Shown: positions 34,230 to 46,243, counted from the first letter of the stretch. The stretch is DNA of 64,000 nucleotides from Tetraselmis striata (GCA_006384855.1 VCJN01003309.1:62001-126000); one strand, 5' to 3'. Made by a program: numbers and translations. The notes: generated by a model from the letters alone, not told the origin.

Positions 34230-34972
34230 GTTTTCCCGCCCCCGGGACAGGATTGGCACCAGTGAAACCCTTGCAGCGTCTCTACGACGGCCGTTAAGGC
34301 AGCAATCCAGTTACGGAAAGCCCTGGGTAGGCGACAATCAAGCAAATTGCCGAAGCATTCCGCAAGACTAATTGGGGCCCAGTGACGGAATTTCCAACAC
34401 TGTTGGATCACCGTGTAAAACACTGCCATCAAAATACCCGGCACTGACCATGAAAGGTCCGCCCTACCCGTTTGGGCGTCGGCCCATTCGAGTAATGCGA
34501 GTTGGGGCAAGCCCCATTCCGCGGAGCAAAGCATTTCGGGAGTGCGATACATGTGCAACAAAGAAGGCAATGTGAGGGAGGGCCCGACGCCATAGCTGGA
34601 AAAATTCCCATTCCCAGTAAAATCCAGGGCGCCGTGAATAAGGGAGAGGGGAACCCCGCCCAAAATAAAGGCAGATAAGTCCTCAGGTGTTGACGCAATA
34701 ACCTGACTACTAATAAAATCCCTGAACTCCGAAACTAACAACCCAAAAGTATGACGGTGATACCCCCACCGCGGGCACTCCGCCAACATATGTTCGCTCG
34801 GTAGTCTCAGATTCACCTCCGCCACATGCAGGGCAGTGTTCCAGGAACCGCTCAGGCATGGCATGAATCCGGGCCAATCGGCGGGCAGTGGGAAATACTC
34901 GGGTGCGTAATTGTTTCATAATGTGCAGCCCGGCCACAACCCCCGCGGGGACACCCACACCGTACTGTGGCA
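34230..34972 (-). mobile_element. LINE family A, 5'-truncated copy
   Basis: Reverse complement of 46370-47150. The minus strand keeps a mostly open frame through the C-terminal region (SEFRDFISSQVIASTPEDLS, then LLEWADAQTGRADLSWSVPG). A zinc-knuckle-like CPACGGGESET lies just upstream and the A-tail at 34230. Near-perfect flanking duplication: ACGCATAGTT (34220-34229) and ACGCACAGTT (34973-34982). The open frame suggests a fairly young copy. Confidence 0.85.
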
Positions 34973-35139
34973 ACGCACAGTTTTATTGGTACGGCACTGT
35001 TGTCGAGTAAAATTTACGACTACTACCGCGTCGCGCGCTGCGAGCCGGCGACTACTAGTCGCTACTGGTACGACGACAATGGTATCGTGTCGCTGCTGCT
35101 CGTTGCCGTCTATCACCATGCCGCTATGAGTACCCGTAT

Positions 35140-36165
35140 TTTGGCGACCCCCGGATAGGACTGGCAACAGTGAATCGTTTAATTGCAGCGTCTCTATATA
35201 TGACTGCAGGGATCCAGTTGTGCGGAAAAGCCCTAGGTAGGCGACGCTCCGCTAAAGTCATCACGCAAATTACGGAAGCATTCCACCAGACTAATTGAAT
35301 GCAAGTGGCAGAATTCCCAACACCTTTGATCGCAGTCCATAAAACACGGTCATCAATAAATACCCCGCAATGACCACGTAAGGTCTGCCCATCCGTCTGG
35401 GCGTCGGCCCATCATTCCAGTAGTGCGAGTTTGGGGCAAACTCTTCCATCCCGCGGAGTAAAGCATTTTGGGAGAGCGATATATAGACGTGCAACAAACA
35501 AGGCAATAATGTAGGTGAGGCAAAACGCAACGCCATAAATGGACGAATTTCCCATTCCCAGTAAAATATGATAATAAAAATCGAGGGCACCATGAAGGTC
35601 CGAAGGGAGGGAGGGACCCTGCTCGAAATATAGGCGGTTAAGTCCTCAGGTGCCGATGAAACCTGATTACTAATAGAATCTCTAAACTATGCTGAAACTA
35701 TCAGTTACCCCAAAATCATGACAGCGATACTCCCATTGCGGGCACTCCACCAACATATGTTCGATAGTCTAAGATTCACTCCTACCGCACGCAGGGCAGC
35801 AGTGCTCAAGGAATGGCCGGGACATGTCATGAATCCGGGCCAATCGGTGGGCACTGAAAAAATTAATACTCATATGCGTATAAATGCATCACAATGTGCA
35901 GCCCGGCCACAACCTCCGCGGGGACACCCGTGCCGTACCCCGTACTGTGGCGACGGGTTGGCCGCATAACACGCTTGGACATATATACCCCAACTGTTAG
36001 TATACAAACTAACGCTGCCGCCGATTCGTAATAATGCGCCAGCGCTGATGCGTTTATTAGTTTAGCGGCATCGCGCGGCCGGTGACCTCCACTCAAGTGG
36101 AAAATGCGCCCCGCCTCAGCTAGCCCTAGTTTCGCCCTAGCTAGTCGGCCTAGTCACCGCACAGC
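35140..36165 (-). mobile_element. LINE family A, older 5'-truncated copy
   Basis: Reverse complement of the segment 46150-47150, with many substitutions and indels. The 3' end is at about 35140 (GCGACCCCCGGATAGGACTG on plus) and the homology ends near 36165 (CACAGCCCCCTAG). It is more diverged than the copy at 34230, so it was inserted earlier. No target duplication can be defended. Confidence 0.75.
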
Positions 36166-36439
36166 CCCCTAGTTTAGTTGGTTGATCCACTAAATGGGTT
36201 ATACCTGTTATACAGTATAAGTCGGATGCATGTTCCTATGGCGCCGAATGCAGTTTCATGCACCATGTCTTCACTCTCGTTGGGCGAATGGAGTATGTCC
36301 TTGCCTTGGTCAAGGTGAGGAGGGCTAACAGTACCAAATAGTGCGCGCAACCATGCATCTCAGCTCGGGCGCGTAGTACCACTATCCCGGTTGATTGAAC
36401 AGTTATTAAGCGCCACCACGCCTTTGCATATATAGCGGC

Positions 36440-36652
36440 GGTGTGACCCATCCTATCCCCCCCCCCCCCCCCTCGTCCGCGTGTCATCGCTCCGTGGTCG
36501 GCAGGCCGGTCCTTCTTGCATGCGCGCCGCTTGCCGCCGCATCGCGCCTCGTCGCTGTAGCCGCATGTCCATGGTCAGACCGGGTTAGCTCTACCTGCAT
36601 AGGGCGTTCGGGGGCGAAGAGGCCGGGCCCGGCAGCGACTCGGGGGCAAGAA
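36440..36652 (+). repeat. Partial copy of the ~0.9-kb element C
   Basis: Homologous to about 37160-37280 (plus) and to the complement of 38130-38270: the run after the C-tract reads CGCGTGTCATCGCTCCGTGG and continues with CGCGCCGCTTGCCGCCGC. It directly abuts the LINE-B-like tail at 36653. Confidence 0.7.
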
Positions 36653-37520
36653 GACATGAAATTGAAATTGATTACAACGTGCTAGCTTGCCGCTCACCAC
36701 CGCCTAGACTGAGCTGTTCTTAGGGCATGTTAACTCTAACCATAGTAGGGAACAAATGTAGTGTAATTACAACTCAAGCTACCGGTCATCCTCTTTGATT
36801 TCCAATACGCCTCCTTCCATCATGTGATAAAAAAATGTGTTATTCTCCGGATTCCTACATGCGGTCGTTAGTACGAGCGACTATTGCCGCTAATTTGCAG
36901 TACGGAGATTACGAATAGAGCACTCGCCCCGCCCCCGAAAAGGTTTTCCTGTACAACGGTAATGCACCGGCACCGCGCAATCTTCGGTCATCGTGCTGCG
37001 TTTTGGCTCCACATGTCGCCATCGTTGAAAATGTCCCGCATGTCGCGTCGCTGGTCGTCCCACCGCGCCCGCCTGAGCTCGTCATGTGGTACGATCCCCA
37101 AGGGAGATTGGAGAGGAAAAGGCGAGCACCAACCCCCTCCCCCCCCCCCCCCCTCCTCTCCCCCCCGCCCCCGTGTCGTCGCTCTGTGGTCGGGAGGCAG
37201 GTCATGCTCGCCCGCGCGCCGCTTGTGTCCGCATCGCGCCTCGTCGCTGTGGCCGCCCGTCCATGGTCTGACCGACCTGACCGCCAGCTGACTCATCCCG
37301 CTGCATGGCTGCGACTCCCTCGGGGAGAAGGGGCACTCCGGCTCATGTCTTTTGGCCCCTCAGTCGCTACCATGCCCGGCCTCTCCGCCTTCGAACGCCT
37401 GCCCCACCTTTCACTCAGTGCCGGGATCCCGTCTCCTCGCGCTCGCCACCCTCGCCCGTTCTCACGGGGTGGCTGAGGATTTTCCGGGTGTTCCGAATGG
37501 GCCAGCCGCAGGGCGCCCCC
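36653..37520 (-). mobile_element. Element C, left inverted copy, ending in a LINE-B-type tail
   Basis: On the minus strand the element reads from about 37.5 kb down to an AT-rich tail at 36653-36680 (AATCAATTTCAATTTCATG). The last ~180 bp match LINE family B (27760-27930). The body (36945-37360) is homologous to the complement of 38050-38530, including TTTTGGCTCCACATGTCGCC. A short non-autonomous element sharing its 3' end with a LINE, comparable to LINE/SINE pairs, is my inference. No ORF of note. The plus strand carries a C-tract at 37138-37153. Confidence 0.6.
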
Positions 37521-37557
37521 GAACATTCCGTTGTACTAGGCCGGGATGCGATAGAAT

Positions 37558-37594
37558 TTTATTACATGAGCTAGCAGCAGAAGGCGATATCACA
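37558..37594 (+). mobile_element. 37-bp micro-insertion with 14-bp target duplication
   Basis: GGATGCGATAGAAT occurs at 37544-37557 and 37595-37608. Between them is a 37-bp piece containing TTACATGAGCTAGCAGCAGA and AGGCGATAT, also found at 56428-56474 and, diverged, near 33933. The nested duplication indicates insertion of a very short fragment of an unseen retroelement. Confidence 0.75.
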
Positions 37595-37949
37595 GGATGC
37601 GATAGAATCACAGGTGGAACACATGCGGGTATAGGGGGTACGCGGTCGGTAGTCGCAGCTGGTACCGAGGTACGAGAACAAGGTTTTATTTCGAACAGCC
37701 ATCGCGAGTAGGTTGTCCTCGGCCGAGTCGTACATACCCCCTCCCCACGTGTACGCGGATCTCGGAGAGGCCGACGCAAGGCCTAAATTAATTTTAGCAG
37801 CCCCCCGTATAGGGCTGCTGCCATGCGGCGGCAACAAGCGCTACCGCGGGACAACGAGTATTATTTGAAAAGCCCCTTGAAAGGCTCCATGGTTGTCGCA
37901 GGATCCAAGGACCCGCCACAAGCGGCCACCCCGCTCAGCCCCCTGCCGC

Positions 37950-38820
37950 ACCCAAGCGGGCACGGGTCTAAGGGGTGGCCGCCCACTGCCACGTGGAGGT
38001 GGGGATGGTGCAGCCAGACCTGCCGCACCCACGATCCTCCGCTCCTAGTGGGCCGTTGTCTGGCGGCGGGTGCCAGGAGACAAGAGCCGGAGTGCCCTAA
38101 GGGAGTCGCGGCCATGCATCGGGTGGAGTCAGCTCGCGGCCAACCCGGTATGACCCTGGTCATGCGGCTACATCGACATGGCGTGCTGCGGCGGAGAGCG
38201 GCGCGCAAGACCGGTCTGCTGACCACAGAGCGACGACTCACACGCGGACGGAGGAGGAGGGGGGGGGGGGGGGGGGGGGGGGGGTAAGAGTTGGTGCCCG
38301 CTTGTCCCCCTCCAGTCCCCCTCGGGGATCCTACCGCGAGGAGCTCGGGCGGGCGCGATGGAGGCAACAGCGGCGGACCACGGCCGAGGCCAGCGGACCG
38401 CCGCAGCCGGCGCAACGGGGCGCTCAGCGCCACGACTTGCGGGATACTTTCAGCGAGGGCGGCAGGTGGAGCCAAGATGCAGCACGGCGACCGATAAATA
38501 ATTGCCGATGTACTACCGGGAAACCTTTCGGGGTGGAGCGAGTATACCGCATCCGTGATCCCCGTATTGCCAATTACAAGTAGTCGCTCGTACTAGCGAC
38601 TATCCGTAGTTACCCGGAAGGAAAAACATAATTAATGATACCGTGACGTGGCGGGGATAGGAAGCGAAAGATGGTGGCCGGTAGCTTGAGCTTTAATTTC
38701 GCTATATGTGTTCCCGACTATGCTGCTTAGAGATGACATGCCCCAAGAACAACGCGGTTTGAGCGGTGCAGAGCATCATGCTAGCACATTGTAATCAATT
38801 TGAATTTGAATTCAAGTTCT
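37950..38820 (+). mobile_element. Element C, right inverted copy, ending in a LINE-B-type tail
   Basis: This copy is the inverse of 36653-37520 over most of its length. Its 3' end at 38645-38820 matches LINE family B (GGCCGGTAGC, then the AATCAATTTGAATTTGAATT tail). The two copies form a large imperfect palindrome centred near 37.7 kb. A G-tract lies at 38260-38284. It is non-coding as far as I can see. Confidence 0.65.
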
Positions 38821-39038
38821 GTCACACATCATAATTCCATGTCGTTGACGAGCGTTCACTTCTGAGTGGGAATCTGCCATGCTGATTTTTCAGCGTGTGA
38901 CTGTCATCTGGCAGACATAATTATGTTGTTGCAGCTGCATGTGTTGACACACTACTGCGCCGCCATACACTTTCCCACATATATTACCGCCAGTTGATAC
39001 CTTTGTGACGGGGAGAAATGTGATGAGATCGTGTTAGG
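38821..39038. other. Short unannotated interval
   Basis: AT-rich, no ORF or motif recognised; it separates element C from the MITE. Confidence 0.4.
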
Positions 39039-39403
39039 GTCACAACCCTAGCTCTCGACCTCAGTAATTGGTGCCCTACTGTGTAACCTCATTAGCACTG
39101 CTGACTATATCACCATACATGCTTGATAGCGCCGGCGTGGCATCCCGCTGAGTGCTAGGTATATATACCGCAGCGCATACCACCTTTTAAATAATTCTCA
39201 CGTTTCACCAGCACCGACAGTGGAGAAGGTGGTCTATCGGCGCTAGGGGATATACCCAGCACTCGGCGGGCTGCGACGCCGGCGCTATCGAGCATGTCTA
39301 GCCAGTGATCAACATATAGTCAGCAATATTGCTGAATCGTTAGCATATGCTAACGAGATTACGTAGTAGGGCATTTAGCGAGGTCGAGATCTAGGGTTGT
39401 GAC
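39039..39403. mobile_element. Fold-back MITE, 365 bp
   Basis: The terminal inverted repeats (39039-39077 and 39366-39403) share GTCACAACCCTAG and TCTCGACCTC. Complementarity continues inward: ATAGCGCCGGCGTGGCATCC near 39127 pairs with the segment near 39270-39290. Nearly the whole element can fold on itself. No coding capacity. Superfamily is uncertain because no clear target duplication is visible. Confidence 0.8.
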
Positions 39404-39891
39404 AGCCTGACATGAACTCCTCACACTTAGATTTGCGTATGCTGTACACTTCGTGTGCGATGGAGCCACGGCGTACTACATGCGTTAAAATTAATGAACG
39501 AGTTTTGATGTCGACTTCAAATCGGTGCCCCAACGCGGTACAGCAAGCCGTTCGGTACCGGGTATGACAAAGAAAACAGAGCATCATTGATACTTTCGAG
39601 CTGAGGCCTGAGCGTACAAGCGGTGCTCTCCGTACGCGCTCACAACCGTGCGCATGTTCCATTCTCGCAGATGCAGATTTCCTCATAGTCAGGCGGGCCC
39701 GCCGCGCGCGAACCACGGTGCGCGGACCTTGCGCGGACTTAGCGGGTGCGACGAGGTACTGCACAAAGTTTTCACCCGCACTGTGACATATGTACTGCGC
39801 GCTTATATTGCGATTTATTTGCGCACTTTATTGTTGACTGACAATTTCCGTTTTTCAGACACGCCCTAGCGGGCGGGTATCATTGATTTTG
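39404..39891. other. Intergenic region, no gene recognised
   Basis: Only short frames without recognisable motifs; nothing I can support. Confidence 0.4.
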
Positions 39892-40172
39892 TTTAGAGTT
39901 GTATTCTTGGGGGTTCCTATTTCTCTCGATAGATGCAGCTTAGGGTATGCGGGTGTCGACACCGGCAATGAACCCGCGATCTCTGCAACGCGCCAGTGAT
40001 TGATCACGGGCAGTCATGGTGCTTCAACATTGAGGCGCCGAGGTACGGCACTTTGCGTGCCGCCCACGGCGGAAACATCGGTAACCTCCGTACCTATAAA
40101 ATCATATAAAACCATCATCGTGCGCTAGACTGGACCACTCTCTTAGATATGTGCTAGCCTCCTGCCCGCACA
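39892..40172 (+). repeat. Split direct repeat A1 of the second PAT-type element
   Basis: Shares GTATGCGGGTGTCGACACCG, GGCACTTTGCGTGCCGCCCA (with C/T variants) and CTAGACTGGACCACTCTCTT with 43103-43379, in direct orientation. Confidence 0.85.
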
Positions 40173-41008
40173 GCACTAACTCGTGTTTTCGGACCGTGCA
40201 GGGTGCTAAGGCCCCGGAAACAAGACTCAACCTTCCACCCTTCGCTCTTATTGCTTCTACATCACCTGCTCACGCCGAGGCTCTTCTCCATGCGGTTCCT
40301 TCCCGATGACCCCTTTGCTAAGTATGTCTCGCAGCGGCTCACCTACCGGGCCCAAGATGGTCGACGCCGGCAAGGCGGCGGCTGTCGAGGGCGTCGGGAC
40401 GACGGCTACTTCTCAAGGCTCCCTCGAGGCGGCGCATCGTCAGGCGGAAGACGCGAAAATGAAGCAACTCATCCAGTAGCTCTGCACATTCTTCGCCACC
40501 CAAGAGACTCCTATGCCGCCAGCTGCCGCGGGTGAAAATGCCCCCATTCCGCGGGGGGGGGGGGGGGGGGGGGGGGGGGGGCGAGTCCCGCGCCGGTGGT
40601 AAGGACCGGAACGTCCGTGCGCCCTTCGCTCCCTCGAGCGAGCTAGGCTATCTTAATTGGAAAACCGCCCTCGCTAGAGCTCAGCCCGGTTTTGAGAACG
40701 GGATGCCCCCCCGACAATATACGACGCCCATGGCTCTTCCCCATCGCCCTGGACCGTGTGCTCGAGTACCTCCCCGGTAACCCTCGTATGTAGCTGGCAG
40801 CGGATCAGTACTACCACGCCGCGTGCTGCAGGGCTTTCATCGCCGGCTCGACCGTCGAGTTGCGATAGCTATTGGCGGCGGCATGCGTCACCAACGGGAT
40901 TACGCCGGCCTTCGGGCAACTGCTCGAGGCCGTCGTCCACAGCATGGAGGCCATCGACGACGCCACCGGTTCCGCTTGGCCTACTTCCGCAAGCACCAGG
41001 ATACATAG

Positions 41009-41425
41009 ATGCACCACGGCGACAGCTTCGCCCTCGACGTCCTAAAAGAGCGCTACCTCCGCCTAGGTACCGAGAACCAGGGATCGCCGGAGTTCACCGA
41101 GGTATTGAAGCTCTACAAGGACTGCGTCTACGGCGCGAACATCGCAAGCGATGCGAAGACATCAGCCGACATCGCGAGCGCCGCGAAAACGACCGCCCGT
41201 CAGTGCTTCGGCGGCACCCTTCGGCGCAATGACCGCAACCGGGACAGCGGCGGCAGCAATCACCGCGAGAACTCCAGGCACGCGCGTCCGGGGCGCGAGG
41301 CGGTGGCGCCACGATCCACCTTCGCAAAGGACGTCACCGAGGGCTTTGGTAAGAGCAAGGCAAAGGCTGAGCCCCCCACGGCCTACAAGGCCGAAGGATG
41401 GGGTGCTCCGCCGCGCCGACCCTAG
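41009..41425 (+). other. Gag-like region of the second PAT-type element
   Basis: A 138-residue charged frame (FALDVLKERYLRLGTENQGS; Ala/Arg-rich C-terminal half with FAKDVTEGFGKSKAK). Upstream coding from ~40.2 kb is also Arg/Ala-rich. Fossil. Confidence 0.5.
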
Positions 41426-41739
41426 ATAGCTGCGTTTCGAGGACACGCCTCCGGGCGCGCCTTCCAAGCAACGCTGCATTCATTGGAGTCGTCGGCACGA
41501 GCGGGACTCCCTCGCCGCCGATTCTCATGCTCGGGTCGTCGTCCTCCCCAGACCCTCGCCGGAGTCAACCTCTCCGGCTCTATTTGGTCGTTCCACATCA
41601 CGAGTCTACACCGACTCCCCCTTTCTCGCGCGCCCTCCCCTACCTGCCGCGCTAACCCTCTTTGCCCGTCGCTCACGCAACCTCTTGCGGGCAGCCAGAC
41701 GAGCCAGGTACTCACGTGACGCGCGTTACGAGGTCGGCG

Positions 41740-42975
41740 GCTACAGTACCATGCCTTCTCGGCATCAACTTCGTGCTACACACGGTCCCGTCGTTATCAC
41801 CCGGCGAGCACCGCCACCAAACCCGGCGGCAGCGTACGGCTCGTTCCGGCGCGTCCGCCGCACCACGAAGACATCTACTTACTTCATCTCCGACGCCGAA
41901 ACGAAGGCCCCTTGGAGCGAGGTCATGCGTGGCAGCATCGAAGCCCTCTACGGCACGGATGACCGGGCCGCGAAGGTGCTCGACCTCCTGGCTACATCGC
42001 TCACGGCCGGCACCTACTCCAGCTACGAAGGCAGGATTCGCGTCTTCGCCGAATTTTGCATCGACAAAGAAGGCACCCCCACCCTGACTGCACCGAGTCT
42101 ACTTGCGTCCGCTACCTCGTCTGGATTGCGGAGCGCGGTACCATCGGCGCCGGCTTTCTGCAACCCTACCTCTCGGCCATCAACACCTTCCTACGTCACA
42201 CCGGTCGGAATGATGCCCCGGCCAACGGCCCAGCCATCGGCGATATGAAGCGCGCGCTTCAGATCCGCCACCTCAAGACCAGCGAGGAGCTGCGGCGCGC
42301 CCCACTTCCATGCGACATGATCATCACCACATCCTCGACGACCTTGCTACCTTTTTTAGCTACAACATCATGCTTCGGGAAGGCGCCGCGGTATATGCTC
42401 ATATATGTTTTACTCTCGTGGTGAGTCCAACGTCTCCTAGCGACTCCGCGACATGGTTAAGGACGCCTAGATCATTACCCTCTTCGTCAACCGCGGAAGA
42501 GGGGGGCATTAAAGGGGGCATCGCAAGCGCCGAGACGGGTTCAAGCCCCTACTCCAAATCCCTGCCACCGCCGTGACCACTTGGACAGCCCTTCTATGCC
42601 GCCTCATCGCCTGCCGCGACGCGGCGTTCCGGGCAGCCCCCTCCGCCAAGTAACCTCACCGATTATGCGCGCTCCCCAACAATAGGGCTACCCCGCCCCT
42701 TACGTGGAACGCCTCCACCCTCGGCGACTGGCTCAAGCGAGCCACCGGCCGCATCAATCGAGCCCTCCCCTCCCCCCCCCCCCCCCTTTCGTGTGGACCT
42801 CGCACTGTTTACGAAAGGGCGCGGTGTCTGGCGCAAACGCAGCAGGCGTGCCCCTGAACGAAATCCGCCATTGGGGCGGTTGGGCCCGCAATTCTGTAGT
42901 AATCAACGACTACATTGACCCGACAACGAATCCTACCCGCGCCGCCGCGCTTCTGTTCGGCTGCCCCCCCCCCCC
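41740..42975 (+). other. Tyrosine recombinase region of the second PAT-type element
   Basis: SAM-like N-terminal features (YSSYEGRIRVFAEFCIDKEG; then AINTFLRHTGRNDAP) are followed near 42790-42930 by TSHCLRKGAVSGANAAGV, IRHWGGWARNSVV and NDYID, the box II/His/Tyr signature of DIRS recombinases. Fossil. Confidence 0.8.
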
Positions 42976-43102
42976 CCCTTCCCCCCTTCGCAGCCTTATC
43001 GGAGCGCCCCCCGCTCCGTCGGCCGCCGCCCCGCCCCCTCCGCAGCGGTCCTGGAGACCGAAGTGGCTAGCTAACCTCCCTTTCCTACCTCCCTTTGAAA
43101 TA

Positions 43103-43379
43103 TTTAGAGCTGTGTTCTTGGGTTTCCTTTTTTCCTCCCTGCAGCTAAGGGTATGCGGGTGTCGACACCGGCCGGATGCGATCTCTGCAAGCGCGCCAGT
43201 GATCGCCAGTGATTGGGCAGTCATGGTGCTTAAGCAATGAGACGCCGATGTACGGCACTTCGCGTGCCGCCCACGGCGAAAACATCGGCCACCCCCGTAC
43301 ACATCAAATCTTATAAAACCATCATCATCCGCTAGACTGGACCACTCTCTTGGTTTTGTGCTGGCCTCCTGCCCGCACA
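43103..43379 (+). repeat. Split direct repeat A2 of the second PAT-type element
   Basis: Direct copy of 39892-40172, preceded by B1 (43071-43101) and followed by B2 (43461-43494), which share CTAACMTCCC and CCCTTTGAAAT. Confidence 0.85.
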
Positions 43380-43494
43380 ACCCGCCCTCCCTCCCGCTTT
43401 GTGGCTCTTAGCCGCAAGTACCCCGCCATTTCCGTGTAACTAAGCCTGCACACTTTTCGGCTAACATCCCTTGCCTACCTACTCCCTTTGAAAT

Positions 43495-43847
43495 TGAAGC
43501 CCATACGCCAAGCGCGGCCATAAGCTAGCTCGCGACGCAACATAGCCGTAACATTACCCCGCGTGTTCTCAGAGTAGGGCATATAAATGCCCTAACTAAC
43601 CCTAGATGTACACCGCGTACATACGATGTAACGCATTTACATCTAGCAAAATGTAGCATTTCACCAATGTAAATGCGTGTATATGTCCAACAGCACACGC
43701 CATCGCATCCATTGTGCGAGTACTAGGGGCGGCTGACTCGAGGGAAGATGAGGATATAGCGGGTTTTAGGGTTTTAGATATGCCCACAGGGCAGCAATCG
43801 GGCATCAATCGGTTTGGCGGCATGTGGCGTGCAGCCTGCGCTCGGAT
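43495..43847. other. Intergenic region with small palindromes
   Basis: Contains AGGGCATATAAATGCCCT near 43574 and an inverted repeat ACGCATTTACAT/ATGTAAATGCGT near 43631-43679, which may be a tiny MITE remnant. GGGTTTTAGGGTTTTAG near 43760 resembles two algal telomere units. No gene recognised. Confidence 0.5.
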
Positions 43848-44675
43848 AAGACCTAACCGTTCCAGTCTTCTTTCCCCGTGGGCGCCATCCGTGAGGAGAC
43901 CTGTCCACCTCCCCTGCATGAACGCATGTCTGCAAGGTCCATTCCCAAACCGGCCCACGGTGACTCTCCCTCTGAATGGCCCAAGCCGTTCTATGATTTT
44001 GTCATCGCTAATCCGTTCGCGGTGCGCACCCCTCTAGATGACCCACATGTAGACGGCAGGCCCTCGGGAGAGGGGGGGGGGGGGTCCCTAGACACCGGCG
44101 CCGACCACTTTATCCGGGCAATATGGTCGGCGGCGCGTGGGGTAGGGGTTCTTACCAAGCCCATGCGTCGTGGCCTAGGGCCGCCGCTGCAACGGTCTAT
44201 CCTAGGTGCGATTAATCGTCGACGCATGGCCTTTGTGGCGTGCCGGGGGGCAAGGGGCCCTCGGGATGCCGCTCTAGCGTCGGCACATTATGCTACTGCA
44301 CGGCATAGGGTCCGCACACTAGTACGTAATAACCGCCGCCGCCAGAGGGAGCGGGCCGTGCAAAAAGCGGTTCGGGATTTTAAGAAGGGTGGCGGGAGCC
44401 GGGAGTTCAGGAAGTGGGCGCGCTCTCTCCGAGGGGCAGGGGTCATGTGAGGGCGCGAATGACCAGCCAGCACCACACGATCCGGCATCGGGAGTATTTC
44501 ATACCTAGCATGGCAAAATCAATGCGTGCTAGGCGCGGCACTATCGGGAGCTGCTGCGTGACCCCCACCTCCCCCTAGCACAACGGGTTGCGATATACCG
44601 TGCGGCGTGGGAATACCGCCACGGTACATCGCCACCCATTGCCCCCGCACTAAACGGGATTAATGGGCATATAAC

Positions 44676-45700
44676 ATGGGAGGAATAGTCAAGGCTCTTA
44701 GGCGTTTAAAAAATAATAAGGCCCAAGGGCAGGATGGGATCACTGCGGAGGCTTTAAAAATGGCGATATACGCCCCAAATAGCCATTTTGGCAAGGTATT
44801 GCTGGCCTTAATTAACGGGATATGGACTGAGAACTATATCCCCCAGCAGCGGCGTAGCTCGGCCATAGTATCGGTGCCCAAGAAAGGCGACGCGACGGTT
44901 ATTATGGGCAATTTTAGGGGTATTTCGATTATGGGTACCGCTATGAAAGTTCTTATGACCGTCATCACCCAACGCTTACAAGACGTCTGCCAAGCTAAAG
45001 ACATAATCCGCCGTTGGCAAGCGGGTTTTATGCGGAATGAGGAGGGCCGTATGCAAGTCGCCAGCTTGTTCGATGTCGCGGCTTGCCGCCAAGCGGCAGG
45101 TCTACCCACGTACGCGGGTTCTATTGACTTCCGGAAGGCATATGACACCGTACCTCATGAGCTTTTATTCCTAAAACTACAAGCCATAGGAGTTACGGGT
45201 CATATGCTTACCTTCATTAAAACTTTATACATGGATAGTATGCTGGTGCGGGTCAATACATGGGTGGCCCCGGGAACACTATCAGACCCCATACCCATAA
45301 AGCGTGGCCTCCGACAGGGATGCCCCGCTTCCCCCCTCCTATTTTATTAACATTTTTATTAACGATATATTCGATGGGGTAGAACATCTAGGGTGTGATG
45401 TACCAGGGTGCACCGACACATTAGCGGTGCCGAGTCACTCGTATAACTGACTTGGCAACCAATAAGGGTGCCAAGTCAGTTATACGCGGACGACGCTATT
45501 GGCGTCACATGCCCGTTTGTTGGCCTGCATGCCATGTTCGCCCACTTCTCGCAGTCGGCGGAAGACCATTTTATGGGGTTTGGGTACTTAAGTGTGGGGT
45601 GATGGCAATAGGCCGATATTCCGACGAGGCCGCGTTACGCGAACAAGCTGCCCGATGGCAGCTTGGGGGGGAACGGGTACCGGTTGTAAATGAATATAGA
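44676..45700 (+). pseudogene. LINE reverse transcriptase domain
   Basis: Motifs in order: KALRRLKNNKAQGQDGITAE, then VPKKGD...NFRGISIMGTAMKVL, IDFRKAYDTVPHELLFLKLQ, IKRGLRQGCPASPLLF, and the catalytic YADD near 45480 in another frame. The first frame is open from 44676 to 45350. A frame change near 45350 and the small inverted duplication at 45441-45485 separate it from YADD. This is the LINE polymerase used in target-primed reverse transcription. Confidence 0.88.
45441..45485. repeat. Inverted duplication inside the LINE
   Basis: GTATAACTGACTTGGCAACC (45441-45460) is inverted as GGTGCCAAGTCAGTTATAC (45467-45485) with one bulged base. The right arm is the genuine coding sequence leading into YADD, so the left arm looks like a local template-switch duplication. 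Confidence 0.85.
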
Positions 45701-46243
45701 TACTTGGGTACGGTCGAATTTAGGTATGCAACACATAGTAGACGACCGGGTTAAGAAGGGTAAACACGCCATTGAGGCGCTCGATTCGGTATTAGTCGGT
45801 GGACGGGACATAATTCATATTAATGTGCGTGTGTTTGTCTTTAAAACCTGTGGACTGCCGGTTTTAACTCATGGGTGTGAAGTAAGGGGCATGGATAGAA
45901 CTAGCGGCGCAAATGAAGTACAAACTGTACTCAATCAGTGCTTGCGGTGCCTCATTGGGGTGGGTAAAAACTCCCCTAGGGTGGCCACTGCACCGATGAA
46001 GGATGCGGGAATTGGATATTGCGCCCATAGAGGCTACGCACGGCCGCTGCGGCACGCGCTCGGGCGTTCCTTAAAGCATCCGACTTGAATGCATGTATAA
46101 TGGTATAGATCAGCCAAGTCGGGCGCGCCCTAACATGTGGAAGTCGGGGACTGTGCGGTGGTTAGATCGACTAGCTAGGGCGAACGTAGGGCTAGCTGAG
46201 GGGGCGCACCTTCCACTTGAGTTGAGGTCACCAGCCGCGCGCG

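Larger units (their letters stand above)
39892..43494 (+). mobile_element. Second PAT-type DIRS element, compact, without visible reverse transcriptase
   Basis: Split direct repeats: A1 39892-40172, B1 43071-43101, A2 43103-43379, B2 43461-43494. Between them lie a gag-like region and a tyrosine recombinase region, but no RT/RNase H motifs. The family differs from that of the 8953-28546 copy (no repeat similarity). It is a fossil with several breaks. The lack of an RT could mean internal loss or a natural non-autonomous form. The two A copies differ noticeably by substitutions and small indels, so it is not recent. Confidence 0.8.
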
